A DNA stretch of 64,000 bases from positions 62,001 through 126,000 of the forward strand of contig CADEFU010000006.1 of assembly GCA_902826695.1 (NCBI GenBank). The letters are read 5' to 3'. Shown here piece by piece: positions 17,923 through 26,792 of this stretch (its first letter is position 1; every line of letters starts with the position of its first letter). This DNA comes from an uncultured Alphaproteobacteria bacterium. Its GTDB lineage: Bacteria > Pseudomonadota > Alphaproteobacteria > Micropepsales > Micropepsaceae. The notes beneath the pieces are model-generated. The model was not told where the DNA came from and made no database searches. It worked only from the letters and a program-made list of their open reading frames with translations. A program made the position numbers and the translations under genes.

Positions 17923-19464
17923 CTAGACCTGCTTCCGGCCGCCGAAGAGGTCGCGCAGAAATCCCGTGAAGGTCGCGCCGGAATCGGGGCGCAGCAGGTT
18001 CGCGCGGAACACGCGGGCAACGAGGCGGATCATCCACCAGAGGGTCAGCACGCTGACGACGAGTGCGCCCAGGACGTCGATGCCCTCGGGCTTGCTGAGC
18101 GAGCGCACCATCATCGTGAAAGGCGCAAAGATGGGCAGGTAGGAAGCGAAGCGCGCGAGGCCGCCCATCGGGTCGTAGGCGATGGCAATCGGCAGCATGA
18201 AGATCGGGATCGAGATCATCGTGGCGGGGGCGACGATCGTCTGTGCGTCGGTGATCGAGGTTGCGGCGCTGCCGGCGGCGAGGAAGAACGAGCCGACCGT
18301 CAGGTAGGCAAGCGCAAAGAACGTGAAGAGCATTACCACCTGTTGGGGGTTCTTCAGGTTCTCGGTCAGGTTTTCGATGATGGCCTTGGCGCTCGGGAAC
18401 AGGGTGTCGATGCTGAGGAGCGCGCTGGTCGCCCACACGCCCACGAGCAGGATCGCAAGCAGCAGGCCCGTGAAGAGTTTGCCGGCCATCAGCGTTTCGG
18501 CGCGTACGCAAGAGAGCAGGAGCTCGGCGACCCGGTTACTCTTTTCTTCGACCAGCGCCATGACGACCATGTTTGCGGTCATGAAGACGGCCATGAATAG
18601 CAGCAGGTAGACGACGATCGCCCCGATGACATTCAGCTGGCGGATCTGGCTCAGCGCGCCCAGGCGTTCGGGGTCCGGGTCGATGGTATCGATCGTGCCT
18701 GCGGTTGTGAGCACGCGTTCGGTGCTGTCTGGCGCGACGCCGAGCGCTGCGCCCTGCCGGCGCTTCAGTTCGCCGTCGAGAGCTTCACGCAGCACTTCGC
18801 GTAGGAACACGCGGTTCGTATCGTCGGTGATGTAGGTCGCTTTGTCGGTGCCGTCGAGGAAGCCCTTCGGAATCCACAGAATCGCCCAAAGCGAGACAGC
18901 ACCAAACGGGCCGGGGATCAGCTTGTCCGCAGCGAGATAGGGCTTGGCCGCGGATACGACGTCGTCGCTGGCGGCGACTTCGTCGGGCAGGTCCACGCGG
19001 AAGAAGCGCTGAACCGGCGCGTTGAAGTTCGGCGCGTCAGGCTTCAGGTAGGGGCGCAGTTCGACGAACGTTTGGCTGACGCCGCCGCGTGCCGCTATGG
19101 CAGCGATAGATGCGTCGCTGAAAGCATCGCCGTCGATCAGGAGGGCGGCCAAATCGGGGCGTTCTTCGCGAAGCCGCTCTTGGTCGACGTTTTCATCCGC
19201 ATAGGCCGAGAGGACAAGAAGGCCGCGCGAAACGATGTCGCGTTCGATGGCCTTGTCGATCGCAGGGAGCAGCGCGCCCGTTTGATCGACGACCGCGAAG
19301 TGGCGGCTTGAACCGCCCAATGCGTCGAGCGGCGCCTGCGAGGCCGTCGGCGCGACGCCGCCGATCAACATGTAGAGCGGCAGCAGAAGCAGCCCGAACA
19401 TGAACGCGCGCGAAGTCGCGTGCTGGATGAAACCATGCCAGGCGATGAGCCAGACTTGTCTCAT
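17923..19464 (-). CDS. ABC-2 type transporter permease (NatB-like)
   Basis: Membrane subunit of an ABC exporter, 513 residues. One hydrophobic helix lies at about 19-38, then a large extracytoplasmic domain (about 40-275) and five to six helices in the C-terminal part, the layout of NatB-type ABC-2 permeases. It contains the segment VEEKSNRVAELLLSCVRAETLMAGKL, typical of this group. It overlaps the ATPase stop by four bases (ATGA), so it works with that ATPase. NatAB exports Na+ in Bacillus; substrate here is unproven. Confidence 0.88.
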   Translation of the reverse strand: MRQVWLIAWHGFIQHATSRAFMFGLLLLPLYMLIGGVAPTASQAPLDALGGSSRHFAVVDQTGALLPAIDKAIERDIVSRGLLVLSAYADENVDQERLREERPDLAALLIDGDAFSDASIAAIAARGGVSQTFVELRPYLKPDAPNFNAPVQRFFRVDLPDEVAASDDVVSAAKPYLAADKLIPGPFGAVSLWAILWIPKGFLDGTDKATYITDDTNRVFLREVLREALDGELKRRQGAALGVAPDSTERVLTTAGTIDTIDPDPERLGALSQIRQLNVIGAIVVYLLLFMAVFMTANMVVMALVEEKSNRVAELLLSCVRAETLMAGKLFTGLLLAILLVGVWATSALLSIDTLFPSAKAIIENLTENLKNPQQVVMLFTFFALAYLTVGSFFLAAGSAATSITDAQTIVAPATMISIPIFMLPIAIAYDPMGGLARFASYLPIFAPFTMMVRSLSKPEGIDVLGALVVSVLTLWWMIRLVARVFRANLLRPDSGATFTGFLRDLFGGRKQV

Positions 19465-20390
19465 GGCTGTGCATCTCCCACGTCGCCACCGGCGAGCACG
19501 ACGAACACCTCGTGGAGCGTTGGCGGTGAGGAATCGAAGCGCGTGAGTTTTGCGCCATGCTCGAAGCAGGCGGCGAGCACGGCTTGGGGGTCCGCGCCTT
19601 TGGCGAGGAAGATTTCCCAGTGGTCGACTTCGTCGTGCGGCGGCACGACTTGGGTCACGCCTTTGACGGTCGCCAGGAAACCCAGGTCGTTCGTGGATTC
19701 GAGTTTGATCTTGCGCGGGATTTCGGCGCGGGCTTCCTCGAGCGTGCCGTCGAACGCCTTGTGGCCCTTCACCAGGATCACGAAGCGGTCGCAGAGGCGC
19801 TCGGCGTGACTCATCGTGTGGGTCGAGAATAGAACCGTTGTGCCGGCGTTCGCGAGGCGGCGGATCGCGGCTTCGAGTTCGTTCTGGTTGATCGGGTCTA
19901 GCCCTGAGAACGGTTCGTCGAGGATGACGAGTTCGGGCTCATGCGCGATGGCGGTTGCGAGTTGGACCTTCTGTGCCATGCCCTTCGATAGCGCCTCGAT
20001 GCGGCGATCCTTGACGTGACCGAGGCCCAGTTCGTCGAGCAAGTCGTCGGCGCGCCGGCGAGCCCTGCCGCCCCACATGCCTTTGAGTTTGCCGAAGTAC
20101 GCGATCGTGTCGCGGGCGGTCATGCGTTTGTAGAGGCCGCGCTCTTCGGGCAGGTAGCCGATGCGGCGCTGGACGGCTTTGCCCGGCGCGCGGCCGAAGA
20201 TCGAGATCTCGCCCTCGGTGGGCTGGCTGATCCCGAGGATCATGCGCAGCGTCGAGGTTTTGCCGGCGCCATTTGGGCCCAGCAGGCCCAGAATGCGGCC
20301 CCTGGGGGCGTCAAAGCTCACGCGGTCAACGGCGAGGAAATCGCCATACCGCTTGGTTACGCCCGACAACTCGAGGACTGCGTCCCCCAT
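19461..20390 (-). CDS. ABC transporter ATP-binding protein (NatA-like)
   Basis: Cytoplasmic ATPase of 309 residues paired with the downstream permease. It has Walker A GPNGAGKTS, a family-specific signature region (IEALSKGMAQKVQLATAIAH) and Walker B LVILDEPFSGLDP, then the H-loop STHTM. The C-terminal DUF4162-like extension (about 215-300) is typical of NatA-type subunits. The ATG at 20390 is preferred to the adjacent upstream TTG. Confidence 0.92.
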   Translation of the reverse strand: MGDAVLELSGVTKRYGDFLAVDRVSFDAPRGRILGLLGPNGAGKTSTLRMILGISQPTEGEISIFGRAPGKAVQRRIGYLPEERGLYKRMTARDTIAYFGKLKGMWGGRARRRADDLLDELGLGHVKDRRIEALSKGMAQKVQLATAIAHEPELVILDEPFSGLDPINQNELEAAIRRLANAGTTVLFSTHTMSHAERLCDRFVILVKGHKAFDGTLEEARAEIPRKIKLESTNDLGFLATVKGVTQVVPPHDEVDHWEIFLAKGADPQAVLAACFEHGAKLTRFDSSPPTLHEVFVVLAGGDVGDAQP

Positions 20391-20496
20391 CAACTCAACT
20401 ACCCTGCCCCCGCGGTCACAGAACCACGGCGTGCAGGTTCAGATCAACAGCACAAAAGTGCGTGAACTGAGCTCAAGGTTAGCGAAAACGCCGGGT

Positions 20497-20991
20497 CTAG
20501 CGGGGGATGCCGTTCGAGCTCTTGTGGCCGACCACGATTTTCCAGCCACCGTCGCGATCGGACATGGCTAGCGACATCGTGCCCTCGAATTTCAGGGACG
20601 CCTGCCCGTTCGCCGCTACGACTTGGTTGAAGCGGAAGGTGGCGACGGCGGATTCGTCGGTCAGCATCGAGACCTTGACGTCGTAGGCGTCGAAACGGGA
20701 TTCGCCGAACCCGCCGAAAAAGTTCGTCAGGCCGGTCGCCGCCGCCGTCTTGGACTCGTAAACGATGCGACCATCTTCGATCCAACGGAAGTTGGCATCG
20801 TCGGCGTAGAACTCGGTAACGCCGGTGGCGTCGTGGGCGTTGTATTTGGCGACGAACTGTTCGATCGCGGCCTTTACCTCGGGCGCCTCTTCCGGGGCCT
20901 GGCTCGACGTCTGGGACGGAGCAAAGGGATTTGTGCAGCCCGCCAGCGCGAGCATAGCGAATGTGACCAGGGGAATAGTGAAGCGACGCAT
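20497..20991 (-). CDS. SnoaL/NTF2-like lipoprotein
   Basis: A predicted lipoprotein of 164 residues. The signal peptide ends in LALAGC, a lipobox, and the mature region has the NTF2-like cone fold pattern: a helix with AAIEQFVAKYNAHDATGVTEFY, then FRWIEDGRIVY and the strand ATFRFNQVVA, ending in GGWKIVVGH. Such domains are found in enzymes and in ligand-binding proteins; no catalytic residues can be assigned. The ATG at 20991 is chosen because the signal peptide begins there. Confidence 0.78.
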   Translation of the reverse strand: MRRFTIPLVTFAMLALAGCTNPFAPSQTSSQAPEEAPEVKAAIEQFVAKYNAHDATGVTEFYADDANFRWIEDGRIVYESKTAAATGLTNFFGGFGESRFDAYDVKVSMLTDESAVATFRFNQVVAANGQASLKFEGTMSLAMSDRDGGWKIVVGHKSSNGIPR

Positions 20992-21061
20992 CACGCGAAT
21001 CCTTGGTACTCGAATCGAGGTCTTACTTCCTAACCTGTAACGCACGCGGGTGAGAAGCTGC

Positions 21062-21541
21062 CTATAATATCTTTCGAAGGTTAATGGCGTAATCCGCATA
21101 ACCTGCCGCGCGGTAGGCGTTTACCGCGCGGGTGTTGCGGCTCAGCGCGCCGATCACAACGGAGGCCAAGCCGAGCGAACGGAAGTGACCCTCGCAGGCG
21201 TCCAGCAACGCCCGTCCGATATGGCGGCCACGGTGGGCTTCCTCGACGAACAATTCGGAGACATAGCCGTACGGGCGCTCGTCTTCTTTCACAAAGGGCT
21301 CGTGCTGATTGACGTAGCAGACGGCCCAACCGACGGGCGCGCCCGCCTCTTCGGCGACGAGAATTCGGCCTTGCTGCTTCGTTGCGCTGTCGACGAGTTG
21401 CGGCAGGTAGTCCGCTCCTGCTTTCGCGTCGAGGCGGCGGTCGGATTCAAACTGCGCTTCGTACGCGTTCGAGCCAACGATAAAGCTCTGCAGCACCGGC
21501 GTGTCGCGCGAGAGTTCGGCGTCGCGGATGCGCACGCTCAT
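21062..21541 (-). CDS. GNAT family N-acetyltransferase
   Basis: A 159-residue acetyl-CoA-dependent acetyltransferase. The acetyl-CoA-binding motif region is YVSELFVEEAHRGRHIGRALLDACEG, followed by LGLASVVIGALSRNTRAVNAYRAAGY, the usual end of the fold. Substrate is unknown. It overlaps the pntB stop by four bases (ATGA) and is likely co-transcribed with the transhydrogenase genes, although no functional link is evident. Confidence 0.87.
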   Translation of the reverse strand: MSVRIRDAELSRDTPVLQSFIVGSNAYEAQFESDRRLDAKAGADYLPQLVDSATKQQGRILVAEEAGAPVGWAVCYVNQHEPFVKEDERPYGYVSELFVEEAHRGRHIGRALLDACEGHFRSLGLASVVIGALSRNTRAVNAYRAAGYADYAINLRKIL

Positions 21542-22938
21542 CCCAGGGCCTTGACGATTTCTTCCGTCATCTTCTTCGCGTCGCCGAACAGCATCATCGT
21601 GTTGTCGCGGAAGAAGAGTTCGTTTTCGACGCCGGCGTAGCCTGAGCCCATGCCGCGCTTGATGAAGAGCACGGTCTTCGCCTTTTCTACGTCCAAAATC
21701 GGCATGCCGAAGATCGGCGACTTCGGATCGGTTTTGGCGCTTGGGTTCGTCACGTCGTTCGCGCCGATGACGTAGGCGACGTCGGCGGTCGGGAACTGGC
21801 TGTTGATGTCGTCGAGCTCGAAGACTTCATCGTAGGGCACGTTTGCTTCGGCGAGCAGCACGTTCATGTGGCCGGGCATGCGGCCTGCGACCGGGTGGAT
21901 GGCGTAGGAGACCTTCACGCCTTCCTTCTTCAGCTTGTTCGCCATTTCGTGCAGTGCGTGCTGCGCTTGGGCGACGGCCATGCCGTAGCCGGGAACAACG
22001 ATCACCGACGATGCGTTCTTCATGATGAAAGCGGCGTCGTCGGCCGAACCTTGCTTCACGGGACGCGTTTCGGTTTTGCCGGTTGCCGCGACTTCGCCAC
22101 CGAAACCGCCCAGGATCACCGAGATGAAGGAGCGGTTCATGCCCTTGCACATGATGTAGGAGAGGATCGCGCCGGACGAGCCGACGAGGGCGCCGGTGAT
22201 GATCAGCGCCGAGTTCTCGAGCGTGAAGCCGATGCCGGCGGCGGCCCAACCGGAGTAGGAGTTCAGCATCGAGACGACGACCGGCATGTCGGCGCCGCCG
22301 ATCGGGATGATGAGCGTCACGCCCAGGACGATTGCAAGGATCGTGACCGCCCAGAATGTCCAGGTGCTGGCGCCGTGGCTCATGACCAGCATGACGATCA
22401 GTACGACGATGGCGACGAACAGCGCGATGTTGAGCAGGTGGCGCGCGGGCAAGATGATCGGCGCGCCCGACATGTTGCCGTTCAACTTCGCGAAGGCGAT
22501 GATGGAGCCCGAGAAGGTGATCGCGCCGATGGCGACGCCGATCGACATTTCGATCAGCGACTGCATATGCACGTTGCCGGGCTCGCCGATACCGAATGCT
22601 TGCGGGGCGTAAAGCGCCGCAGCGGCGACGAATACCGCCGCCAGGCCAACGAGGCTGTGGAAGGCTGCGACGAGCTGGGGCATCTGCGTCATGGCGATGC
22701 GGTTCGCCGTGATCGCGCCGACCGTGCCGCCGACGCCGACGCCGACAAGAATGAGGAGCCAGGTCAGCGTGTCGCTCGGCGCCGCGACCGCGAGCGTGGT
22801 CGCCACCGCGATCGCCATACCGATCATGCCGAGATTGTTGCCGCGGCGGGACGACTCCGGGCTCGATAGGCCGCGAAGCGCCAAGATGAACAGCACGCCC
22901 GAGGCGAGATAGAGAAGTGCGGCGAGATCGGCGGTCAT
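21538..22938 (-). CDS. pntB: NAD(P) transhydrogenase subunit beta
   Basis: Carries most of domain II (proton channel) and domain III (NADP(H) binding) of the proton-translocating transhydrogenase, which makes NADPH from NADH using the proton gradient. The 466-residue protein has about nine membrane helices in residues 1-265 and a soluble C-terminal domain with VIVVPGYGMAVAQAQHAL (the NADP fold) and GANDVTNP. All family landmarks are present. It is separated from pntA parts by a small membrane-protein gene and a palindromic repeat. Confidence 0.95.
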   Translation of the reverse strand: MTADLAALLYLASGVLFILALRGLSSPESSRRGNNLGMIGMAIAVATTLAVAAPSDTLTWLLILVGVGVGGTVGAITANRIAMTQMPQLVAAFHSLVGLAAVFVAAAALYAPQAFGIGEPGNVHMQSLIEMSIGVAIGAITFSGSIIAFAKLNGNMSGAPIILPARHLLNIALFVAIVVLIVMLVMSHGASTWTFWAVTILAIVLGVTLIIPIGGADMPVVVSMLNSYSGWAAAGIGFTLENSALIITGALVGSSGAILSYIMCKGMNRSFISVILGGFGGEVAATGKTETRPVKQGSADDAAFIMKNASSVIVVPGYGMAVAQAQHALHEMANKLKKEGVKVSYAIHPVAGRMPGHMNVLLAEANVPYDEVFELDDINSQFPTADVAYVIGANDVTNPSAKTDPKSPIFGMPILDVEKAKTVLFIKRGMGSGYAGVENELFFRDNTMMLFGDAKKMTEEIVKALG

Positions 22939-22974
22939 TGGAGTCTCTTTCGAGCGGGCGGAATCAAAAACGAA

Positions 22975-23140
22975 CTGTCATCCCGGACGCGACTTTTCCC
23001 GAAGCGGAGCTTCGTTGGAAAAGTCAGCGAGCCGGGACCCAGGAGTGACAAGCTCGGCGCCTCGCACACCTGGGTCCCGGATAGTAAGGCTCGCAAGACC
23101 ACTGCTTCGCAGCGGGCTCGCCTAACTTCCGGGATGACAG
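22975..23140. repeat. 166-bp palindromic intergenic repeat
   Basis: The ends are a perfect 13-base inverted repeat: CTGTCATCCCGGA at 22975-22987 and its complement at 23128-23140. Inside, GGGACCCAGG (about 23034-23043) pairs with CCTGGGTCCC (about 23069-23078), so the whole unit can fold into a branched cruciform. The sequence type (GTCATCCCGGA / GGGTCCCGG) resembles dispersed palindromic repeats common in Alphaproteobacteria. No second copy was seen in this window. Confidence 0.8.
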
Positions 23141-23164
23141 GGGGATATTGAGGGGGTGTCATCA

Positions 23165-23452
23165 TTACTCCCTCGGTGCGTCGAAGACGCCGGCGCGCAG
23201 GAGGCCGACGGCGGCGCCGGCCATCCAGATCGCGATTATGGCGATGACGGTGGCGACGCTGAAATCTTGGCGGATATAGACGACGCCTGCGCAGGCGAAC
23301 ATTGCGATGCCCTCCCACAACAGGAGGTGCGGGATCAGCTTGTGCGTGCCGGGCCTATTCGCGAAGAACTGCCCGGCAACGATTTCGCCGACCGCGGCCA
23401 TCGCAAGGCCGATCGCTACGAAGTCGAATACAGAGAGGCCGCCGTCCGACAT
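23165..23452 (-). CDS. Small integral membrane protein inside the pnt cluster
   Basis: A 95-residue protein of unknown family with three probable membrane helices (about 9-30, 42-62 and 66-88) and a conserved-looking NRPGTHKLIPHLLLWEG loop. It lies 4 bp after the pntA2 stop, in the same orientation, so co-transcription with the transhydrogenase genes is likely. It is not part of the standard enzyme; a role in assembly or stability would be a guess. Confidence 0.65.
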   Translation of the reverse strand: MSDGGLSVFDFVAIGLAMAAVGEIVAGQFFANRPGTHKLIPHLLLWEGIAMFACAGVVYIRQDFSVATVIAIIAIWMAGAAVGLLRAGVFDAPRE

Positions 23453-23456
23453 GCGG

Positions 23457-23771
23457 CTATTTCTTCTCTTTCTTTTTGTACATTGCGAGCATGCGCTGGG
23501 TGACCAGGAAGCCGCCGAAGATGTTGACGCTGGCGAGCGCCACGGCGAGCACGCCGAAGATTTTTGCGACCCAGCCGCCCTCGCCCGCCGACAGCAGGTC
23601 GACGCCGACGGCGAGCAGCGCGCCCACGATGATCACCGAGGAGATTGCGTTCGTGACCGACATCAACGGCGTGTGCAGCGCGGGCGTCACGCTCCACACC
23701 ACGTAGTAGCCCACGAAGATCGCCAGCACGAAGATCGAGAGGCGGAAGATGAAGGGATCGATCGCTTCCAT
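23457..23771 (-). CDS. pntA2: NAD(P) transhydrogenase alpha subunit, membrane part
   Basis: A 104-residue protein equal to the C-terminal membrane segment of E. coli PntA. In many Alphaproteobacteria (e.g. Rhodospirillum rubrum) PntA is split into a soluble NAD-binding alpha-1 and this small alpha-2. It has three to four helices, with [20 protein letters not shown] as the diagnostic stretch and a Lys-rich end. It follows the alpha-1 gene by 10 bp. Confidence 0.93.
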   Translation of the reverse strand: MEAIDPFIFRLSIFVLAIFVGYYVVWSVTPALHTPLMSVTNAISSVIIVGALLAVGVDLLSAGEGGWVAKIFGVLAVALASVNIFGGFLVTQRMLAMYKKKEKK

Positions 23772-23781
23772 GTGTCTCTCC

Positions 23782-24906
23782 TTAGGCTTTCACGGCGGGG
23801 TGCACGACCTCGCCATCGCGGGTCAGGCACGTGCCCTTGATGATGTCATCGTTCGGGTCGAGCTTTAGGGCCTTCGTCGCTTTGTCGATAAACGGCGTCA
23901 GGAAGTTGACGAGATTGTTCGCGTAGAACGTTGAAGCGTCGGCTGCGAGGCGTCCGGCCAGATTGACCGCGCCCACGATCTTCACACCGTTTACCTCGAC
24001 GATTTCCCCCGCTTTCGACAGCGGGCAGTTGCCGCCCTGTTCCGCCGCGAGATCGACAATCACCGAGCCCGGCTTCATCGTGCGCACCATTTCCTCCGTC
24101 ACCAGCACCGGCGCCGGGCGGCCGGGGATGAGCGCGGTCGTGATGACGATGTCTTGCTTCTTAATCGTATCGGCGATGAGCGCCGCCTGCTTCTTCTTGT
24201 AGGCGTCGGACATTTCCTTGGCGTAGCCGCCGGCGGTTTCGGCTTGTTTCGTTTCCTCGTCCTCGACCATGACGAACGTGCCACCGAGCGATTGGACTTG
24301 TTCCTTCGTCGCGAGGCGCACGTCGGTCGCCGAGACGATGGCGCCCAAACGCTTGGCGGTTGCGATCGCCTGCAAGCCCGCAACGCCCACGCCCATCACG
24401 AAGACGCGCGCCGGGACGATCGTGCCGGCCGAAGTCATGAGCTGCGGGAAGATGCGGCCGTAGAGACCTGCCGCATCGACCACGGCCTTGTAACCCGCGA
24501 GGTTCGATTGCGAGGACAGCACGTCCATCGACTGCGCGCGCGAGATGCGTGGCATGAACTCCATCGCATAGGCATTGATGCCGGCGCTTGCGTATTTCGC
24601 GACCGATGCCTTGTCGGCGTACGGCGCGAGGATCGCGACCAGCGATGCGCCGCGCTTCATCGCGCCAAGTTCGTCATCGGCGGGACGCGTAACTTTGAAG
24701 ACGAGATCGGCGCCGAGAGCGTCTGCGGCCGACCCCACCGTCGCGCCGGCTGCGGCGTATTCTTGGTCGGCGAAGTATGACGAGGCGCCTGCGCCGGCTT
24801 CGACGACGACGTCCAGCCCTAAGGCCTTCAGCTTCTTAACACTTGCGGGCGTTGCCGCGACGCGCGTTTCACCCGCGCGTTTTTCCTTCGGGATGCCGAC
24901 CTTCAT
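23782..24906 (-). CDS. pntA: NAD(P) transhydrogenase alpha-1 subunit, NAD-binding
   Basis: Soluble domain I of the transhydrogenase, 374 residues, related to alanine dehydrogenase. It begins [20 protein letters not shown] and contains the Rossmann motif [22 protein letters not shown], then [19 protein letters not shown] and [13 protein letters not shown]. The split from alpha-2 is complete, with a stop codon and a 10-bp spacer. It heads the pntA-pntA2-membrane protein series. Confidence 0.95.
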   Translation of the reverse strand: MKVGIPKEKRAGETRVAATPASVKKLKALGLDVVVEAGAGASSYFADQEYAAAGATVGSAADALGADLVFKVTRPADDELGAMKRGASLVAILAPYADKASVAKYASAGINAYAMEFMPRISRAQSMDVLSSQSNLAGYKAVVDAAGLYGRIFPQLMTSAGTIVPARVFVMGVGVAGLQAIATAKRLGAIVSATDVRLATKEQVQSLGGTFVMVEDEETKQAETAGGYAKEMSDAYKKKQAALIADTIKKQDIVITTALIPGRPAPVLVTEEMVRTMKPGSVIVDLAAEQGGNCPLSKAGEIVEVNGVKIVGAVNLAGRLAADASTFYANNLVNFLTPFIDKATKALKLDPNDDIIKGTCLTRDGEVVHPAVKA

Positions 24907-24963
24907 GAGACCTGCGTTCGTTGGGGGACGAGAGACGTGGCCGCAATTGGAGCGCGGCGGCCC

Positions 24964-25110
24964 TTAGGTGAAGAAGTAGGCAAGCGCGATCAGGATGATC
25001 ACGTTGATGATGATGCCCCATTTCGTCAGTGCCCAAAACAGCGCGAAGGTGTCGTTCTGTTCGCGGATGTCCTGGCTGCCCTTTTTGTAGGTGGTCGGCG
25101 CGTTCGCCAT
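24964..25110 (-). CDS. aa3-type cytochrome c oxidase subunit IV
   Basis: A 48-residue protein: MANAPTTYKKGSQDIREQND followed by one transmembrane helix (about 31-47, WGIIINVIILIALAYFF). The short soluble part with a TFALFWALTKWG transition into the helix matches the small subunit IV of alphaproteobacterial aa3 oxidases, which packs against the core subunits and is not essential for catalysis in Paracoccus. It lies 57 bp upstream of pntA in the same direction; the other oxidase subunits are not in the window. Confidence 0.85.
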   Translation of the reverse strand: MANAPTTYKKGSQDIREQNDTFALFWALTKWGIIINVIILIALAYFFT

Positions 25111-25239
25111 GCGGATAGCCCCTTGGATTCGTTGAGGGATTTGAGTTGCGGCGGACTATAGCAATCGGATTTCCAGGGGCAACCGCCGTTTTTGACGCGG
25201 AAGGCCTTCCGATGCCAAGGCAGCTCCTGGGCTTGCAGG

Positions 25240-25293
25240 TTGAAACGCCAAGCACGCCAAGCCGCTCTGCCCTAATTTTGGCGCCGACGCCCT
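25240..25293 (+). repeat. Left inverted repeat of the GxxExxY cassette
   Basis: This 54-bp sequence, starting TTGAAACGCCAAGCACGCC, recurs inverted at 25791-25844 with two mismatches. Weaker similarity continues for about 30 bp inward (GAGGGCGCTTCGCGCC versus GAAGGGCTCTTCGCGCCC). Confidence 0.9.
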
Positions 25294-25354
25294 CTTCTAC
25301 AAGCCGGAGGGCGCTTCGCGCCTGGAGTGACGGCGCGTTCGGCATGTTCGCTGG

Positions 25355-25744
25355 CTAAACGACGACGCGTCGAACACCATTCTTGAAAAGGGGGACGGTG
25401 AAGTTCATCAGAAAGCCGACGCGGCAGCCCGAAAGCTTCAAATAGGTCATCAGTTGGGCTTGATGAATTCGATGAATTTGTTCGATGGCTTTGATCTCGA
25501 CGACCACCAACGACTGCACGATCAGATCGATGCGGTAGCCGGCGTCGAGTTTGACGGATTTGTAGGTGATCGGCATCGCTACTTGGCGACGAACACTCAA
25601 GCCTCGCTGCGCTAACTCGAACGCGAGGCATTCTTCGTAAGCTGACTCAAGCAAACCGGGCCCGAGTACCTTGTGGACCTGATACCCTGCATCGACAATG
25701 GCCGCAGCGACCCGATCCTCCTCGGTTGTTGGTCTGTAGGTCAT
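25355..25744 (-). CDS. GxxExxY protein (PD-(D/E)XK nuclease-like)
   Basis: A 129-residue member of the GxxExxY family. The name motif is present as GLLESAYEECL at about 30-40. Downstream lie DAGYRIDLIVQSLVVVEIKAIEQI, which has the D-x(n)-ExK spacing of PD-(D/E)XK nucleases, and LKLSGCRVGFLMNF. No biochemical role is established for the family; homologues are often multicopy within a genome. The gene is enclosed by 54-bp inverted repeats (25240-25293 and 25791-25844), so gene plus repeats form a 605-bp unit that may be mobile. It sits between the oxidase subunit IV gene and the alpha/beta hydrolase, a location with no functional link. Confidence 0.85.
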   Translation of the reverse strand: MTYRPTTEEDRVAAAIVDAGYQVHKVLGPGLLESAYEECLAFELAQRGLSVRRQVAMPITYKSVKLDAGYRIDLIVQSLVVVEIKAIEQIHRIHQAQLMTYLKLSGCRVGFLMNFTVPLFKNGVRRVVV

Positions 25745-25790
25745 CGCTCATTCGCCTCCATCGGGCGCGAAGAGCCCTTCAGATTGTGAA

Positions 25791-25844
25791 AGGGCGTCGG
25801 CGTCAAAATTAGGGCGGAGCGGCTTGGCGTGCTTGGCGTTTCAA
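25791..25844 (-). repeat. Right inverted repeat of the GxxExxY cassette
   Basis: Inverted copy of 25240-25293, 52 of 54 positions identical. Its outer end lies six bases beyond the stop codon of the alpha/beta hydrolase, so the cassette inserted without damaging that gene. Confidence 0.9.
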
Positions 25845-25850
25845 TCTCTT

Positions 25851-26792
25851 CTAAACGCGCCGTGTCGGCATCGAGTGGTTCCAGTCGGCGAGGAGGGCGC
25901 GGACGGCTGCAACAAACGCCAAGGGCTGATCCAGCATCACGTGGTGGCGGGCTTGGGGGATTTCGATCATGGGGGCGGCGCGACCGAGCAGGTTGAACAT
26001 GTACTCGCCGACTTCGTGCGGCATCAGCACCGACATCTCGCCGCGCATGATTGCGATCCGGCACTTCGTTGAGCGCAGGCGTTCGGCTGCGTCGCCGATC
26101 GAGAATGGTCCCGACCACAGCGCGGGGTCGAACTTCCAGGTCCAGCCGCCATCCACTTGCTTGAGCGAGCGGCGCGCCACGTAGTCGACGATGTAGTCGT
26201 TCTCGCAGGGTTGCTCGGGCGCCAGGCGGAAGCGGGCGAGCGCTTCGGTCAGCGTCGGGTAGATGCGGTGCGGACGCGCTTCGCGCTTCGGCGGACCGCC
26301 GGGGCGATGCGGCGGGTTCACGGGCGAGTCCACGATAATCGTGCCCGCGAGCTTGTCGCCGTGCAGCGCACCGGTCAGCATCGTGACGAAACCGCCGAAG
26401 GAATGGGCGACGATGACGGGCGGCTCTTCGTGATCGAACATGCCGGCTGCGTTCATGACGGCGAGTTGTTCTTCGACGAAGGACTCCATCGCGTAGTGCG
26501 GCCGGTGCCCCGAGTCACCCATGCCGGAAAGGTCGAGCGCCGCGACATTATAGTCGCCGCTCAAGAAGGGCGCGATGAAGCTCCACCACTCCGCATGCGC
26601 GGCGTTGCCGTGAACGAGTAAGAGGCCGGGACGCTTGCGATCGCCCCAACGAAGGTAGCGGATATGGGCGCCGGCGACTTCGATGTAGACGACCTCCGGC
26701 TTGACCGCGACGGTTTGCTCGAACCATGCAGGTCCGGCGACGGGCTCGCCTTTGAAGCGGGCGAGCGGACCTTGGGTGGGGTCGGTGGTCAT
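25851..26792 (-). CDS. Alpha/beta hydrolase
   Basis: A 313-residue alpha/beta hydrolase. The oxyanion region is LLLVHGNAAHAEWW, the nucleophile elbow is VAHSFGGF and the catalytic His is probably in ARHHVMLDQP near the C-terminus. The ATG at 26792 overlaps the thioesterase stop (TAATG). Longer readings up to 26939 run through the thioesterase gene in another frame and are not credible. Substrate unknown; pairing with a PaaI-like thioesterase suggests acyl-thioester or aromatic-acid metabolism. Confidence 0.88.
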   Translation of the reverse strand: MTTDPTQGPLARFKGEPVAGPAWFEQTVAVKPEVVYIEVAGAHIRYLRWGDRKRPGLLLVHGNAAHAEWWSFIAPFLSGDYNVAALDLSGMGDSGHRPHYAMESFVEEQLAVMNAAGMFDHEEPPVIVAHSFGGFVTMLTGALHGDKLAGTIIVDSPVNPPHRPGGPPKREARPHRIYPTLTEALARFRLAPEQPCENDYIVDYVARRSLKQVDGGWTWKFDPALWSGPFSIGDAAERLRSTKCRIAIMRGEMSVLMPHEVGEYMFNLLGRAAPMIEIPQARHHVMLDQPLAFVAAVRALLADWNHSMPTRRV

